DNA of 64,000 nt. It comes from Echinometra lucunter (lineage: Eukaryota; Echinodermata; Echinoidea; Camarodonta; Echinometridae). The stretch is from contig CM057165.1 of NCBI GenBank assembly GCA_029962745.1, positions 7,959,523 through 8,023,522 on the forward strand. Reading direction: 5' to 3'. A model generated the notes under the pieces. It was not told the DNA's origin. It saw only the letters and a list, made by a program, of their open reading frames with translations, and searched no databases. Below, piece after piece: positions 34,980 through 47,030 of this stretch. Each line of letters starts with the position of its first letter. Position 1 is the first letter of the stretch. A program made the translations under genes and the position numbers.

Positions 34980-35555
34980 CTGTTCGGATACTCTTTATTG
35001 ATTGATGGTGTACTTGCTTCTGTATTACGCAAACCCAATTCTCTGACAAAAAATATGAGATAGCATTATCATTCAGCCACTCAAGGTGAGGGTGAGGGAT
35101 AATTTGTCATTCTATCTACCTGATATGATATATTTTCCACACACACAAGGTTTTCTCACGTACACACTTAGGGGGTATAACAGTTCATTTTTTTTTCATC
35201 TTGAAACTTCCTTGACACTTGAGTTTAGGAAAGTTGAGTTCAGGAAAGTTTTAAGATGAAATGGAGCTTCCTTATCCTTTTTTCAAATCATTTAGGAAAA
35301 ACATTATTAAACTAAATCCTTTTCAAATTCCCTAATATATGAAATAATAATATCTCAAGTGTTTGGGCCGCCCATCTATACCACATTTGTTTGTGGTCCC
35401 AAATGTGGTCCCAAATATTCATTTCTGCGTGCAGCGCAAGTGCGGGGGGGGGGGGGGGGTAAGGGAATGAAATTGATCATCCCAAATCTCACACTAGACA
35501 TATGCTTTATTTACAAATACCGTTCCCATTTGCTTGGATAAAGTTTCTTTCATTA
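34980..35555. other. Unassigned sequence with a G17 run
   Basis: Contains a tandem pair of AGTTYAGGAAAGTT (about 35222-35250) and a G homopolymer of about 17 at 35442-35458. No gene. Confidence 0.55.
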
Positions 35556-36375
35556 TACATTCTTAAAAAATTGGGTAAATTTAGTTGGGTAACAGATTGT
35601 TGGTTAGAATTTGCCCAAAACTGTGCAAATCTTGCCCAAATATAGTAAAGACCATTTGACCAATTTGTGTAAAAAACATTTTGATCAACTGTTGGTCATA
35701 TTCCTACCGACACTCCTGGTCACATGGATGTTGGGCAAAAGTCATTCTTACAGTTGGTTAATTCCATGAAAGTATCTATTAGTTGGGTAATATTTTCTAC
35801 ACAATTGGCAAAATTAAAATGAATATTCATGACTTTTGATTAGCAAATGGTTTAGGGTGGGCTTGATTTACTAACCGTCACAAAGCACATATGAAATCAT
35901 ACTGCGTATATAAGAGCTTGCATTCTAGTGTATCGATTGGATAGGATAGGATAGAATAGGATAGGATAGGATAGGATAGGATAGGATAGGATAGAATAGA
36001 ATAGATATTAGGATAGGATAGGTTTATGGTTAAACAGATGTGAAACAATAATCGCTACATTTTTTAAACTTCGAAAATTAGGGCAACGGAATTTGCCCAA
36101 TGACATAGAAGTTATTACCCAACAGTTGGTTAAATTCTGACAGTTGGGCAATGAATGCCCAAGAGTTTAATGGACAGCATGCGGCCCAACGTTGGTTAAA
36201 AAGTTGGTCAATGGGAATCACCTAACGTTGGGTAAAGAAAATTTACCCAATATCAGGTAATTCAATTAACCAACAGAAGTTGGGCAATAAATGCCCAAAT
36301 GTTTAATGGACATCATACGACCCGACGTTGGTTAAGAGTTGGTTATAAAATTGACCAACCAATTTAAGAGTGTAT
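35556..36375. mobile_element. Large foldback element, TTGGGTAA/TTGGTTAA motif family
   Basis: The left end TACATTCTTAAAAAATTGGG and the right end CCAATTTAAGAGTGTA are inverted. The interior carries more than fifteen TTGGGYAA, TTGGTTAA or complementary motifs in both orientations and a GGATA pentanucleotide array. A block with ATGCCCAARWGTTTAATGGAC is repeated (about 36152 and 36293). About 820 bases, no coding frame. Confidence 0.75.
35938..36022. repeat. (GGATA)n pentanucleotide array
   Basis: About 15 copies of GGATA with occasional GAATA variants, inside the larger foldback element. Confidence 0.95.
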
Positions 36376-36379
36376 GGCC

Positions 36380-36539
36380 AGGGCCCCGTTGCATAAAACT
36401 TACCGTTAATGGTAATTCAGCCATCAATGGTAACTACCATGGTAACATGCTTAGTAGCCATTCAAATTCAAGGTTTCCATGGAAGTGACCATTGATGGCA
36501 AAGTTACCATCAATGGTAAGTTTCATGCAAAGGGGCCCA
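36380..36539. mobile_element. MITE, GGGCCCCGTTGCAT ends
   Basis: The left end GGGCCCCGTTGCATAAAACT is mirrored by AGTTTCATGCAAAGGGGCCC. Pairing continues inward through TTACCATTAATGGTAA-like repeats. Inserted five bases beyond the end of the 35.56 kb element. Confidence 0.85.
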
Positions 36540-37188
36540 ACACTCATGTTTATTTTTTAAAGATAAGTTTGGGGAAATAAAAGTTATTTCGTCATTTGAT
36601 ATCCCATATTGCCAAGCACTGATGTAAAATGAATATCAATTCATATCAAATATACTATTTTACTTCGTAATTAGTCAGTCCTGACCTCTAATAAGGTTAT
36701 CAACCTAATATCATATATACTGAAATATAAGGTGCGGCTGGTTACATATGGGGCAAAATTGCTTGAACTGGCCCTTTTACAAAATATATTACAAAATGCT
36801 GAAACGAATCGAACAGCACAAATTTGTAGCATTGTATTTTCCATACAAAGATATAGTTTGGATTGTTGTGATGATATGGCAGAAGCCTAATGTATATTAT
36901 GGCTGAGCTTTGTTTATGCGACAAAACTTGAACAATTTGACCTTAATAATCGCCAGATGGTGCTTTGCCATGGATAACATTAATGGAAGCTGACTGCTAC
37001 ATGGTAATTATTCCAATATTAAGCGATGAAGGCAGACCGTCGTGCAGGGTTACTCCAAATTACAGGGGAAATCAGCCGAGATGATTTATTAATGCTTCAT
37101 TTTTTAAACAGGAGGGTATGCTCAATGTTGTGGATTAAAAAGGGTAAAAGGAAAGAATAATCTTCCCTCATCGTCAAATACCATGTGG
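36540..37188. other. Unassigned sequence
   Basis: No feature recognised. Confidence 0.5.
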
Positions 37189-37480
37189 ATAATAATAATA
37201 ATGATCTGGATTTTTACAGTGCCTAATAAATCTCCGATGTCTCTGAGCGCTTTACAGAAATATTATTACCCGGTTCATCAGATTTAGACTTCCCCGCACA
37301 CAATGTATGTACCTTCTCCACTCCTTGGGAAGCATTCCAGCCAGGCGTCTTTTGCAGACGCTCACAATGCTAAACAAACCACAAAGCATTTCGCTTCCTC
37401 CCGGGCACCCACTTAACACCTGGGTGGAGAGTGGCAAATGTAGATTCATATCTTGCCAGAGGACATTAGTCCCATTATTA
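37189..37480 (-). mobile_element. SINE family A, minus-strand copy
   Basis: Read on the minus strand it gives CTAATGTCCTCTGGCAAGAT, ATCTACATTTGCCACTCTCC, CACCCAGGTG, GTAATAATATTTCTGTAAAG and an ATTATTATTATTAT tail, matching the body order of the 15.0 kb copy. The tRNA-like head is not recognisable. It includes a middle block (CCGCACACAATGTATG) shared with 28.96 kb and absent at 15.0 kb, so at least two subfamilies exist. Confidence 0.7.
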
Positions 37481-38009
37481 TCAACAAAAATTAATGGAAT
37501 CTGATTCGTTTTCCTCTGAATGTAATGCATGAATGTAATAAAGGAACTTTGCTCTTATTTCTTGGATTTATCTTTCAGTGAAAGAACATGAAATTTTAAA
37601 GGTATAAGAAAAATAGGCATGATCTTTGTATTGCATGCCAATTTTTCACTGGAGCCTGAAACGCAATGTATGACTTGTATGTATGACTTGTATGTATGAC
37701 TCGTATAGATTTACAATATGAAAACGTTTTTCCTGTTGATGTAACATGTGGATGCTTAGTTTAGCTAAACATGATTGCAACAACAATGTGAGAAAGAAGC
37801 AGTTTTGCAAAGAGTTATGACAAAGTAGAGACAGATTTCTGATTCATGATATAATGACAAGAATGTTGTCTCCCATTATCATGATGATTCCACACCGTAC
37901 CTCGTTGCACATGAGAACTCAGAAAAGTATCTTGAACTTTTATGTGCTACAGCATGGTGCAGATTCTATGAAAGGCGACGCGTCGACCCATTATCAAGAA
38001 AAGGTTGGG
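37481..38009. other. Unassigned sequence
   Basis: Only a threefold TGTATGACTYGTA tandem at about 37667-37706 stands out. Confidence 0.55.
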
Positions 38010-38280
38010 ATGGGGAAGGGTAGGGGGGGGGGGAGCAGGGCAGACACAGTGAGCCAAAGCATATTCTTCATACACTGGGATATTCCGGTTGTATGGTGTG
38101 TGTGGAGGAGGGGAGGGGGGGGGGGGGGAGCGGGTGAAAGCAAACACAGCATCGGATACTCACGAACAGATGATAATCATGTGCGTGCCTGAGAGGGTGT
38201 GGTTTGTGTGAGCGTATGTCGCATGAGCTGCTGCGTGAGTGCGTGGGGTTGTGCGAGAAGGGGAAAGGGGGGGGGGGGTT
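38010..38280. repeat. Cluster of three G homopolymer runs
   Basis: G runs of about 10-14 at about 38022, 38115 and 38268, all G on the + strand, with GTGTG/GCGTG-rich sequence between. Glycine- or proline-rich frames here are artefacts. Confidence 0.9.
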
Positions 38281-39089
38281 GGCCTCACTGCCCCAGTGCA
38301 CCCAGGGTGGATCGCCCTTGTTTTCGCTGTGTTTACCTGTAGTTAACAGGTGAATTTCAAGTCTTGAGGCGGGGAAGTATGCCTCTCTCCACATCCGGAA
38401 GTCAGGGTAGAAGTCTCAAGCCTTAAAGGGTATTCTTGAGGACTGGAATATAGACACATAGCATGATTTTCAAAAGCATTCGATAGGGTTTATATAAAAT
38501 ATACAAAACTCTAAGCCAGGTAATTAAACTAAACTAAACGGAAATTAACAGTATTTAGGGCTGAGTAAAAAAAATGATAACTTTTACATTAAAGCTGTCC
38601 CGTCTTCAAAGAATTATTCGACCCTCATGTGTTGTACTGGCTGGTGTCGTAAAATTACCCTGTTTAAAAGGTGGAAGATATTGCACCGTTTTCCTTTAAA
38701 CTACTTTTTAATGATAGGTTACATACCAATTATTTTTCTTTTATAAACAAAAAGTTGTTACAATCACAGAAAAAAATCTGTATGGACGCGTTTATATTGG
38801 GGTTCAGGTTACCATGACACGCTTAACCTTGCTAGCCGTTTGCAAAGCTTTGCTTGGCCATGTGGGCGCTCTTCACAAATGTGTTATTGATATCATCAAC
38901 TGACCCCAATTTCTCGACGGGAACATATTGCTAGCCTTCCTGCGATGACGATAACCATCCTACAGCACATGCAACTATAAGAAAAAACGGTAAAATTTGA
39001 GTTTTGATACATGTGGTTTGAACCATCAGTGCGTATGGAAAATATGTTATTATCAGTGTCTGTGTTCGTAATCAAAAGAGTATGTTTGT
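38281..39089. other. Unassigned sequence
   Basis: No gene or repeat recognised. Confidence 0.5.
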
Positions 39090-39408
39090 GTTTATGTTTG
39101 TTCTTTTATTCATTTATTCATTCGCGTATTTAATTAGTCATTGTTTTTTTTTTTTTGGTTTTGTTTAATCGTCTATTTATATCTATTAACGCATTCATTG
39201 ATATATTGTCCTCTGTTTATTGATTGAAATAGACAAGGTGGTGAGGAAGAGGAGGATGTCTGAAACTTTTTGGATTTAGATAACAGAATTTACGTATTTG
39301 TTGATTTAACTATTCATTTATTCATTTATTTATTCCTTTATTTATTCATGTATTCATTTGTTTGTTTGTTTGTTTAATACTCTATTTAATCATTCACTAA
39401 TTCATTAG

Positions 39409-39445
<37 letters not shown>

Positions 39446-39990
39446 TGAAATGAAAACAAGCACGTGAGGATGGGGAGGATGTGTAAAAGATTTGGATTTT
39501 GATGACAGAATTTACTTATTTGGTTATCTATTTATGTATTCATTTATTCGCTTATTTATTCATATCTTCATATGGTTATTTGTTTGCTTGTTTGATCCTC
39601 TATTTAATTATTCATTTATTCATTAGTATGTATTCCTTTTTTCATCTACTAAAATGAAAAAGTACGTGTGGAAGGGGAAGGAGGTCTAAAACTTTTAGCT
39701 TTGGATGACAGAGTTTATTTGTTTATATGTTTAATTGTTTGTTTATTTGTTTTATTTATTCACGTATTCAATAATATATATTCCTATGTTTATCCATTGT
39801 AATGAAAATGCACGTGGGGGAAGGGAAGGAGTTCTAAAACCTTAGATTTAGCTGACAGAATGACTTTAAATTATTTCCTCGTTAATCTATTAATTGATTT
39901 GTTTATTTAATCCTATATCTAAATATTTCACGCATTCGCGTGAGGATGGGGAGGTCTGGAGGTCTAAGAGAGAGAGAGAGAGAGAGAGCA
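39090..39990. repeat. Complex minisatellite, period about 150-215 bp, with ATTT/TTTG words
   Basis: About five diverged copies of a unit containing AATGAAAAWGCACGTGRGGAWGGG, GGWGGTCTAAAACTTTTAG and GGATGACAGAATTTA, each followed by TTTATTCATTTATT-type simple sequence. Unit landmarks lie at about 39225, 39441, 39647, 39798 and 39935. A TA array sits at 39412-39440 and a GA array closes the block at about 39969-39987. Confidence 0.85.
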
Positions 39991-40787
39991 AGGGAGAATT
40001 CATGACGATACTAATACAATAAGTATAAAATAGCAATATTTTTATCCGAAGTTATCGCACAGTGTGTAGTTATAGGGGTAAAACGAAATTTTTCATTCCT
40101 GTAAGGGTAGAATGCATTCCAGAGAATTTAGATAAAGTGGCTATCTGTTTAATATAGAAGTCACGTCTTTGTATTGGTTTTGAGAAACTTAAACAGCTTG
40201 TTATGTAGGTGATTGTCCACTGGTATCTAAATATTTTTTATTTTAAATGATATTTTTTTAATTTTCTCTCAAACAAATCATTCATAACAAAAATTTTACA
40301 TATTCTTCATATAGCAGGAGTATGCATTGATACTTTGGTTTAACATAAATTACAATAATATAAACAAAAAAAGTGCATTTTCATAATCCATTTACAAGCA
40401 CTTTCATCAAAAATAGTATGAATGAAAAAAACCGATTGTTAGTTTTGTCATATACCAACAGAATGGATTAAGCCAAAAGTACTACGAAGACCAAGACTAT
40501 GTATACCTTGTTTATCTCTCATTTATGCAAACAGATTTGTGTTACAGAACTTCAGATCACCGGCCCATAGGTTTTTGTATGATATACACTTATGTCCATT
40601 CGGATTACCCGACGAAAAATTAAACTGGTGTATTTTCTATTGATGGTAAGCAATACTAGGGAAATGTGTAAGATGAATCGCGTATTTAGGACAACAGACT
40701 TGAACGGCGCCCTCTGTGTGTTGTAATAAGACTAATGTCCTGATATAGCCCATGTTTCACTAGATTCTTTTTCCTTTCATAAAGGCA

Positions 40788-40790
<3 letters not shown>
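39991..40790. other. AT-rich spacer
   Basis: No feature recognised. Confidence 0.5.

Positions 40791-40850
<60 letters not shown>
40791..40850. repeat. (TA)30 microsatellite
   Basis: Thirty uninterrupted TA units, the longest perfect TA array in the window and likely to extrude as a cruciform. Confidence 0.98.
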
Positions 40851-40853
<3 letters not shown>

Positions 40854-43035
40854 GCACATAAGGGTTGAGGCAAACGTTGTATTTAGTCACAATTTTCATT
40901 CAAAAGACGAAAATTATTCAACTGGTCTATTTCGAATTGGTTGTAAAAGGGATACATGAAATGTTATGAGCCTAGAAATCAGGTTATCTGTCGTATACCA
41001 CGGTGATAAGAGAAAAATAAATGAAAAACAAAACAAGTAGGGAGATAATCATAAAGCATAATATTTTTTATTTAAGATGACTGAGGAGCGTCATTAATTT
41101 ATTCACAGGCGTTTCACTTTTATCTGGTTGTCACAAATAACATTTTGTTTGCTTACGAAGAGTCCTTTATATTCTAAAATGCTAATTTCAGACATAAACC
41201 ATTCACAATTTTTTTTTCTCGGATGAAATATTACTGGTGGTTACAAGTGGTAGACTCCAGACTACCTACTTTGCGGTAGAAAAACTAACTACCCTGAAGG
41301 AATATTTAAGAGGCTGCAAAGCATGATAATTTAAATGAAATTATTACCGACCATTGCACAGGGACTGCGGCATGAAGGAGATATCACAGGTTGTGGTCTG
41401 GAGAAAATGGAGATCAATTACTGGAATTAAATTTGCGACAATGACCTAGATGTAAAATACTTTCCTACTAGATCTCATGAGGGTGGGGGGGGGGGGGGGA
41501 GGGGAGGAAAGAAAATCGATCGTCAAATTGCTGAAATTAAAAAAAAGAAATCTAGCAAAGAGAATCAAATCGCTTGATGCGCCTGTCCCCAATTTTCCGC
41601 TTTCTTAGCTTTGAGGTCACCCTGATGATTTCTCCGCCTTCAGCCAGACACGCAATTTGCAGATAAAATGATTAATGAGGAACAATCCGAATCCCTCCTA
41701 CCTTATGATTTTAATTACTGACAGAAATAAAACCAGTAGGCGACATCGCTTCTTCTTTTCATCTTCCTGTTCAATCTTTCTGCTTTGGTATAGAAAAATT
41801 ACTTTGACGATAAAGATGTAAAACAGAGGAAGACATATTCGGACTCAAAATGTACCCTGGTATTAAATTCTTCTTCAAGTGGAACAAGCTCATGTCGAAT
41901 ATTGGATTCCGCCTCCATCTACCTTGACCTTATACTTTTAGTACGAACTGACCGATGACCCATCTTGCATCATTACGTCTAAAATAAAAGGCCTTGAAAT
42001 TCATTGGTAGAAGACGATTTCACAAAGAGCAGATGAAGCAGATATGAATAAAATTCTAGATAAAACTCATGAAAAATGAAAATTGAATATTTCCCAGTAG
42101 AAACACAAATATCTATTGCACGCTATGGCGTGGCAGCTTGGAATGCACATTATGTACTGTGTTACAGTAATTTACTTTGGGGGACATGAAATATTGAGCC
42201 ATCTTTTTGGTCGCCTTGTGTAGGCGTATACACTCCGATGGCGGAAGCCCCCGGACCTTATTTTAAAGAACATCGTCCCTCATAACCGGCTTACGTTCCT
42301 CTCAAAAACATCGACCCATTCCTGCGTTCGGCATGTCCTTGAGACTATTCACACGGAGCTAATTTCAATCACTCTATAATTATTAGGTCTGAAGTGAAGA
42401 TTGGATTCAAGAATCCCCATGAAATGGGACTGGTTATATGGGAGGGGCTCTCCGGAGTGATATTTATGTAGGATTGCTCTTTCACCGCATCGTTGGCTTC
42501 GGTCGCCAGGCAACGCAATTGTTCTCTGTCAATACCAGCAAATATCAGTGGACGGTTCGCACAAGCATGAAAAAATTAAGATATGCATCATATTTTGGCT
42601 GTGTGAAAGTTCCTTCCGTTTCACTGGCAGTATGAATTTTAAACGCCCTTTCTATTACATAAAGTAAAACCCTCTTGATATGATTAAATCGCGCTTGCGA
42701 AATTAGTGATAGGTGAAAAAGTGTCAAATGTCCTTTTTTTCTCTTGTCGTACAGACACAAAACTTTGTACAACTTGTCACGGAAAGAAACAACCTGAAAA
42801 TTTGTTTGGACACTGTTGTAGATGTTCGGATAGTATTTAAGCTAAACAGGTGAACAGAAAGGAGATTTCTGCAGTTAGGGAGGAGGATAAACTTGGAACA
42901 TAACGAGAAATAAATTGGCGGGTAATAAGTGACGAGGGAAATGAACGCGAGCGGGATAAGAGTAATGAAAAACAGAGGGAGAGAGATGAAGAGAGCAAAC
43001 AAGGAAATAAGGTGTGCAAAGAGCTTCATTTTTTC
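40851..43035. other. Unassigned sequence, balanced composition in part
   Basis: A G run lies at about 41486-41502. 41540-42640 is repeat-free and of balanced composition, but no exon was recognised. A 65-codon + frame at 42438-42635 has no donor or domain. Confidence 0.45.
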
Positions 43036-43039
43036 GACT

Positions 43040-43200
43040 AGAATAAGCATTTTAGAAACATGTTTAGTCAAAACACAGTTGTGTTGTACCAGTTTAATGG
43101 AACTTTTTTGTCCCGTATTTAGAAACTCCGGAAAAGGGAGTTCTGTGAAAGGTCCTTTGTATTTTCAAGGACCCCCAAAAATTCCTTGTACAACCATTAA
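43040..43200. mobile_element. GAACC motif element, copy 3, truncated
   Basis: TTTTTTGTCCCGTATTTAGA, GGAGTTCTGTGAAAGG and TTTTCAAGGACCCC match the left half of the 20.74 kb copy. The right half and its terminus are missing. Confidence 0.6.
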
Positions 43201-43974
43201 AGTAAAAAGCTAACATTGTGAGAATTTAAAAAAAATCTCATTTTGCTACTTGACAATGGTATAAACACAAGAGTTATAGTTTAAAAATACCAGTCTGAAA
43301 AGTTCAAAGTATAATATCGACGGAAAGTATTTTTAAATATTAAAAATGTAAACTAATGTTTGAAGAAAATATAATGGTCGGTTGCACAGACTGGACATAA
43401 GGAGCGTGCATGTGCACAGAGTTCACCTGAACAGTGTATGTGTGTGTATGCATATCATGATTGTATAGTACGGTGGTGTGTGTATGTGTGTATGCATATC
43501 ATGTATAGTACAGGGAGAGCTAGAGGTGCAGCCAACGGTTTTTATTTTAACTGGTTGAAAATGCTCCTCTAGTTATTTGTCTCACGAGACCAAAACTAAT
43601 AAAACCGGCGTTTGCGTCTTATTAACAGTTTTTCATTTCAAATTATGGTTGGTCTCAGGGTTTTTGAGTACAAATACAAGTACTCATACACATGTTCCAT
43701 CTTAGTTTGGGAATTTTCTAAATCAGCTACTCACAAAGTTAGCCAATGCCTTTAATCATATAATGGTTCTAAAAAAACCTTGCAGTATCTTCTTGTATCG
43801 CGTGCACTGTTTCATAAATCATCCAATTATGGAACATTTCAGATTCTTGGTTTTTATTTTATGCATGATATTATCTTTTGGTAGTACATATTTTTGGTGT
43901 AATTTTTGTATCCATATGTTACGTCTGAATGGAAACATATGTCAAGACTAGTATCCTTATGAATTTTAAGATTC
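43201..43974. other. Unassigned sequence with a GT-rich tandem pair
   Basis: At about 43434-43513 a 45-base unit with GTGTGTATGCATATCATG and TGTATAGTAC occurs twice. No gene. Confidence 0.6.
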
Positions 43975-44200
43975 CTACTTTCTATTTCTTTCTTTTCTTT
44001 TAATTAACTTTCCTCCCTATATCTGTCTTTATTTTTCTCTTTCTCTCTCTACATTTTCCTACCTCTACTTCAAGATTAACAATTTTATGCACTTTCATAT
44101 TCTTGATCCCCCTTTATCTTTCTATTTTTTATCTCTCTTTCCCTGTCTCTCCTTTACATTTTTTTCCTCATTTTCCTCAGCTATTTTCGTCTACTCTTCT
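43975..44200. repeat. Pyrimidine-rich tract
   Basis: About 225 bases dominated by T and C on the + strand (TTTCTTTCTTTTC, CTCTTTCTCTCTC) without a regular (CT)n array. One of few such tracts opposing the purine bias of this strand. Another lies at about 44730-44825. Confidence 0.8.
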
Positions 44201-44312
44201 GAGCTTAAAAAAATATAATCATACACATAATCATATCTCTAACTGCAATATTTCATGTACCTTTTCTGCGTTGTCATGTTTGTGGTATTTGTGTTTTGTG
44301 TGTGATACAGAG

Positions 44313-44356
44313 AGGGGGGGGGGGGAGAGGGGTGGGGAGAGATGAGAGGGAGAGAA

Positions 44357-44387
<31 letters not shown>

Positions 44388-44388
44388 T
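44313..44388. repeat. G run and GA microsatellite
   Basis: G of about 9, then GAGAGGGG and a GA array to 44388, purines on the + strand. Confidence 0.95.
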
Positions 44389-46221
44389 GTCAGATAGCGA
44401 GCATTCCATTGCACACCTATTATATCAATCTGTGTTTAGAATTCCTGTGAAGCCGGATCAATAGACACCAGATTTCGAGTATCGACCTTTCCACCAGGTT
44501 AATATCCCAACGACCTTCAAAACAGGGCAGATCTGTAGAAAAGTACAAAACAATTAGCATCCGCGATACCCTACGACAGCATTTTAAAACACTAGGCATT
44601 TTCGCTGGATTTGTAAAAAGCAATTAATACATTAGTACGATTTTGATATATGTTAAAGCTTGAGTGGACTACATAATTAAAACTGGACGCTATTAAACTA
44701 ACCATTCGTATTTTTTCATTTTAGTCTTTAACCCTATTCCTTCCGTCCTTTACAATATTTACCTTTTTTACTCGCTCCTCTTATCCCTCTGTCCCTCCTC
44801 ATTTTTCTCTTTTCCGTTTTAAAATTAATTTCTCGACATCCCTGGTAAAACATCGAAGAATAATGATGACGCACTTTCTATTTCACAGAATTACGCTAAG
44901 CTCAATGATATCGTTTGCAATAACTTTGGCCATTAATTATGCAAATTAGTGATTAATTCTCCGAAGGTCTGTGTATACCAATTAATTTGCAACATAGCAT
45001 ATTGTTGACCATCATTTTCCCATATGCCTAAGCTTGTGTTTTGCAACCCTCATATCCCATTATGGTGGATTTAATTTGATAGGAATACAAAATAGCGTTA
45101 TGTATAAAATTTCCTTGAATATTTATGAACGTCAATACAAAATTAATGTGCAAATGATAATGAGCAAGAAGTTTTCGTTTGTATTTGTTTGAATATTGTT
45201 AGAATACATTGTCTTGTATTTCATGATGTTTTTTATGCTGCTGAACAGCAATTTTCCATACATTATTATGGTCCACAATGAATAGATGACTAATTATCAA
45301 TAACTTAGGAATGTTACTATAATTTCTATCTTTATAGAAACTGAAAACTACCCTTCCCACTCCACACACAAAATGACAATTGGAGGCAGGTGTTAAGAGT
45401 AATGGGATAAGGGTATAGCTGAACATTGTTACGGAGGCAATAATATTTATTTTGAATGCCATTCTAACAATGGTACATTCCACATTGACCTTGTAAATAA
45501 CTCTGCCACGGTGCGCTAATTCTTCACGCTGATTGGATAATACAACAGAAAGGTGTCATCTACGCTCTGTTAAACCTTAATAGTATTGTTCCCGCTCTGT
45601 GGCGTACAAATGCAACATCCTTTAATTAGGTAGGAATGAGAAAAAGGGGTTTGTCCTTGCCCCATTCTCCGGGTTGATCGTTATTGAGGTCTGCTTACCT
45701 TACGTCTACCAGTGGGGGAGGAGAGACAAGGCAGTATTTGTGCAGGCTTGCAGGCTTGCTTATTATGCCCAATGACGTTCTGCGCTGATGATAATGTACT
45801 TTTATTTGAGGTAAACTCAATCCAACTGGGGACCCATTGCTACCGTAATTACAGAACCGTATGACTCAAAGGCACGAAAGAGAGTTTCTTTGAATCAGAC
45901 AGTAGACGTTAAGCCTATCGGCAGCTGAGGATATATTTCTTGGAGCTACCCCTACTTTTATTCTGCCATCGTTTCATTGACTGATGGAAAGAGAGAGAGA
46001 GAGAGAATCGACATCAGTGAAGCCGTTTCAAATTAACAAAAAAGTGTTGGTCACTGCGTGCATTCCGTGAAATTGGATATCAAAAGTGAAACTACGACAG
46101 CGATAAGTCACTTTGAAAAGGAGTCGTGACAAAATATATTCAAAATTATAGAGGAATGTCTCTACGAAGCGAATAGAGTTAGGAGTTTTGGAAAAGCGCT
46201 TACTTGGATGCTACAGGTTTT
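44389..46221. other. Unassigned sequence with a homeodomain/octamer cluster
   Basis: At 44931-44990 a cluster of TAATTA-type cores surrounds ATGCAAAT (44939-44946), the POU octamer, with a reverse-like ATTTGCAA at about 44984. A short GA array lies at about 45989-46005. No coding exon seen before about 46.2 kb. Confidence 0.45.
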
Positions 46222-46397
46222 CTTGTCTTGAGCGCACTTTTAACTTGAGGCTTATCTGGATGTGACATTATGGGCATCCTGAGGACTTCCTCCAGCCAGT
46301 GGAACGGACCCTTACTGAGTACACACCTTGAGGATAGTGCAGAGTGCTGTGTATCCTATGGAAACTAAACTTGATCGTTCTACTCCAAGGCGTTAAG

Positions 46398-46478
46398 ATG
46401 ACGAGAGTGGAGCGAAGGAGTAATGGTAAAATCCCCGGCTCCTCCAGCCTCAGACCCGATTCCGTCAACATGGATAAG
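46398..46478 (+). CDS. Candidate first coding exon, 27 residues
   Basis: ATG at 46398 (AAGATGA context) opens a frame of 27 codons with gene-like codon use, encoding MTRVERRSNGKIPGSSSLRP and a further seven residues ending in NMDK. It ends at AAG|GTATGG, a reasonable 5' splice donor at 46479, in phase 0. An earlier in-frame ATG at 46344 would add 18 hydrophobic residues. I prefer the later start because the peptide before it looks like UTR translation. The 170 bases upstream are balanced and repeat-free, as for a 5' UTR. No family recognised. It resembles alternative N-terminal exons of signalling or scaffold proteins, which is only an impression. Confidence 0.4.
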
Positions 46479-46755
46479 GTATGGATACGAATTTCCCCCC
46501 AACCTTTAAATAATGATCAGAAGGAAAATGATAAGTATATATCAAAATGTGGTTAAAAGGATATTTGAACATGCAGACATGTCATATGATAAATGTTCCT
46601 TCTTTCACGTAGACAAAATAGGTATGTTGTTTTAATAATCTCCCTTCTGCAGTTTTTTTTTTTTAAATTAGTAGAAAACTGCTTAAGTACCCGTCTTACT
46701 ATGAGTGATAGTTACAAAAAACATTCAAAATTAAATACAATTTGACATTATCTGT
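46479..46755. other. Sequence after the candidate donor, presumably intron
   Basis: AT-rich, no frame or repeat recognised. Confidence 0.35.
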
Positions 46756-47030
46756 TGTGAAATTCCCACACATTGCTGTCAATAGAAATGTCAACTTCTC
46801 CGTGTATACCAATTTTACTTAAATGCGTTTTCACACAGAAAGAAATAAGACAACCATTTTCATTGATAGTGATACATTTCAGTTTGATTTATTTCCCAGT
46901 CACCGCTGTCAAAAGAACTGTCAACTTCCCCATGTATAATTATTATTATTTTTTATTATTTATTTTTTTTCACACAGAAAGAAGTGAGACGACAGTTTCA
47001 TTAGTAGTGATAAATTTCAGTTTATTTTTA
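46756..47030. repeat. Tandem duplication, about 140 bp unit
   Basis: Copy 1 (46756-46885) and copy 2 (46896-47030) share GCTGTCAAWAGAAMTGTCAA, TTCACACAGAAAGAA, AAGTGAGACGACAGTTTCATT-like sequence and ATTTCAGTTTRATTT. About 80 percent alike, with an ATT/TTTATT expansion in copy 2. Confidence 0.85.
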
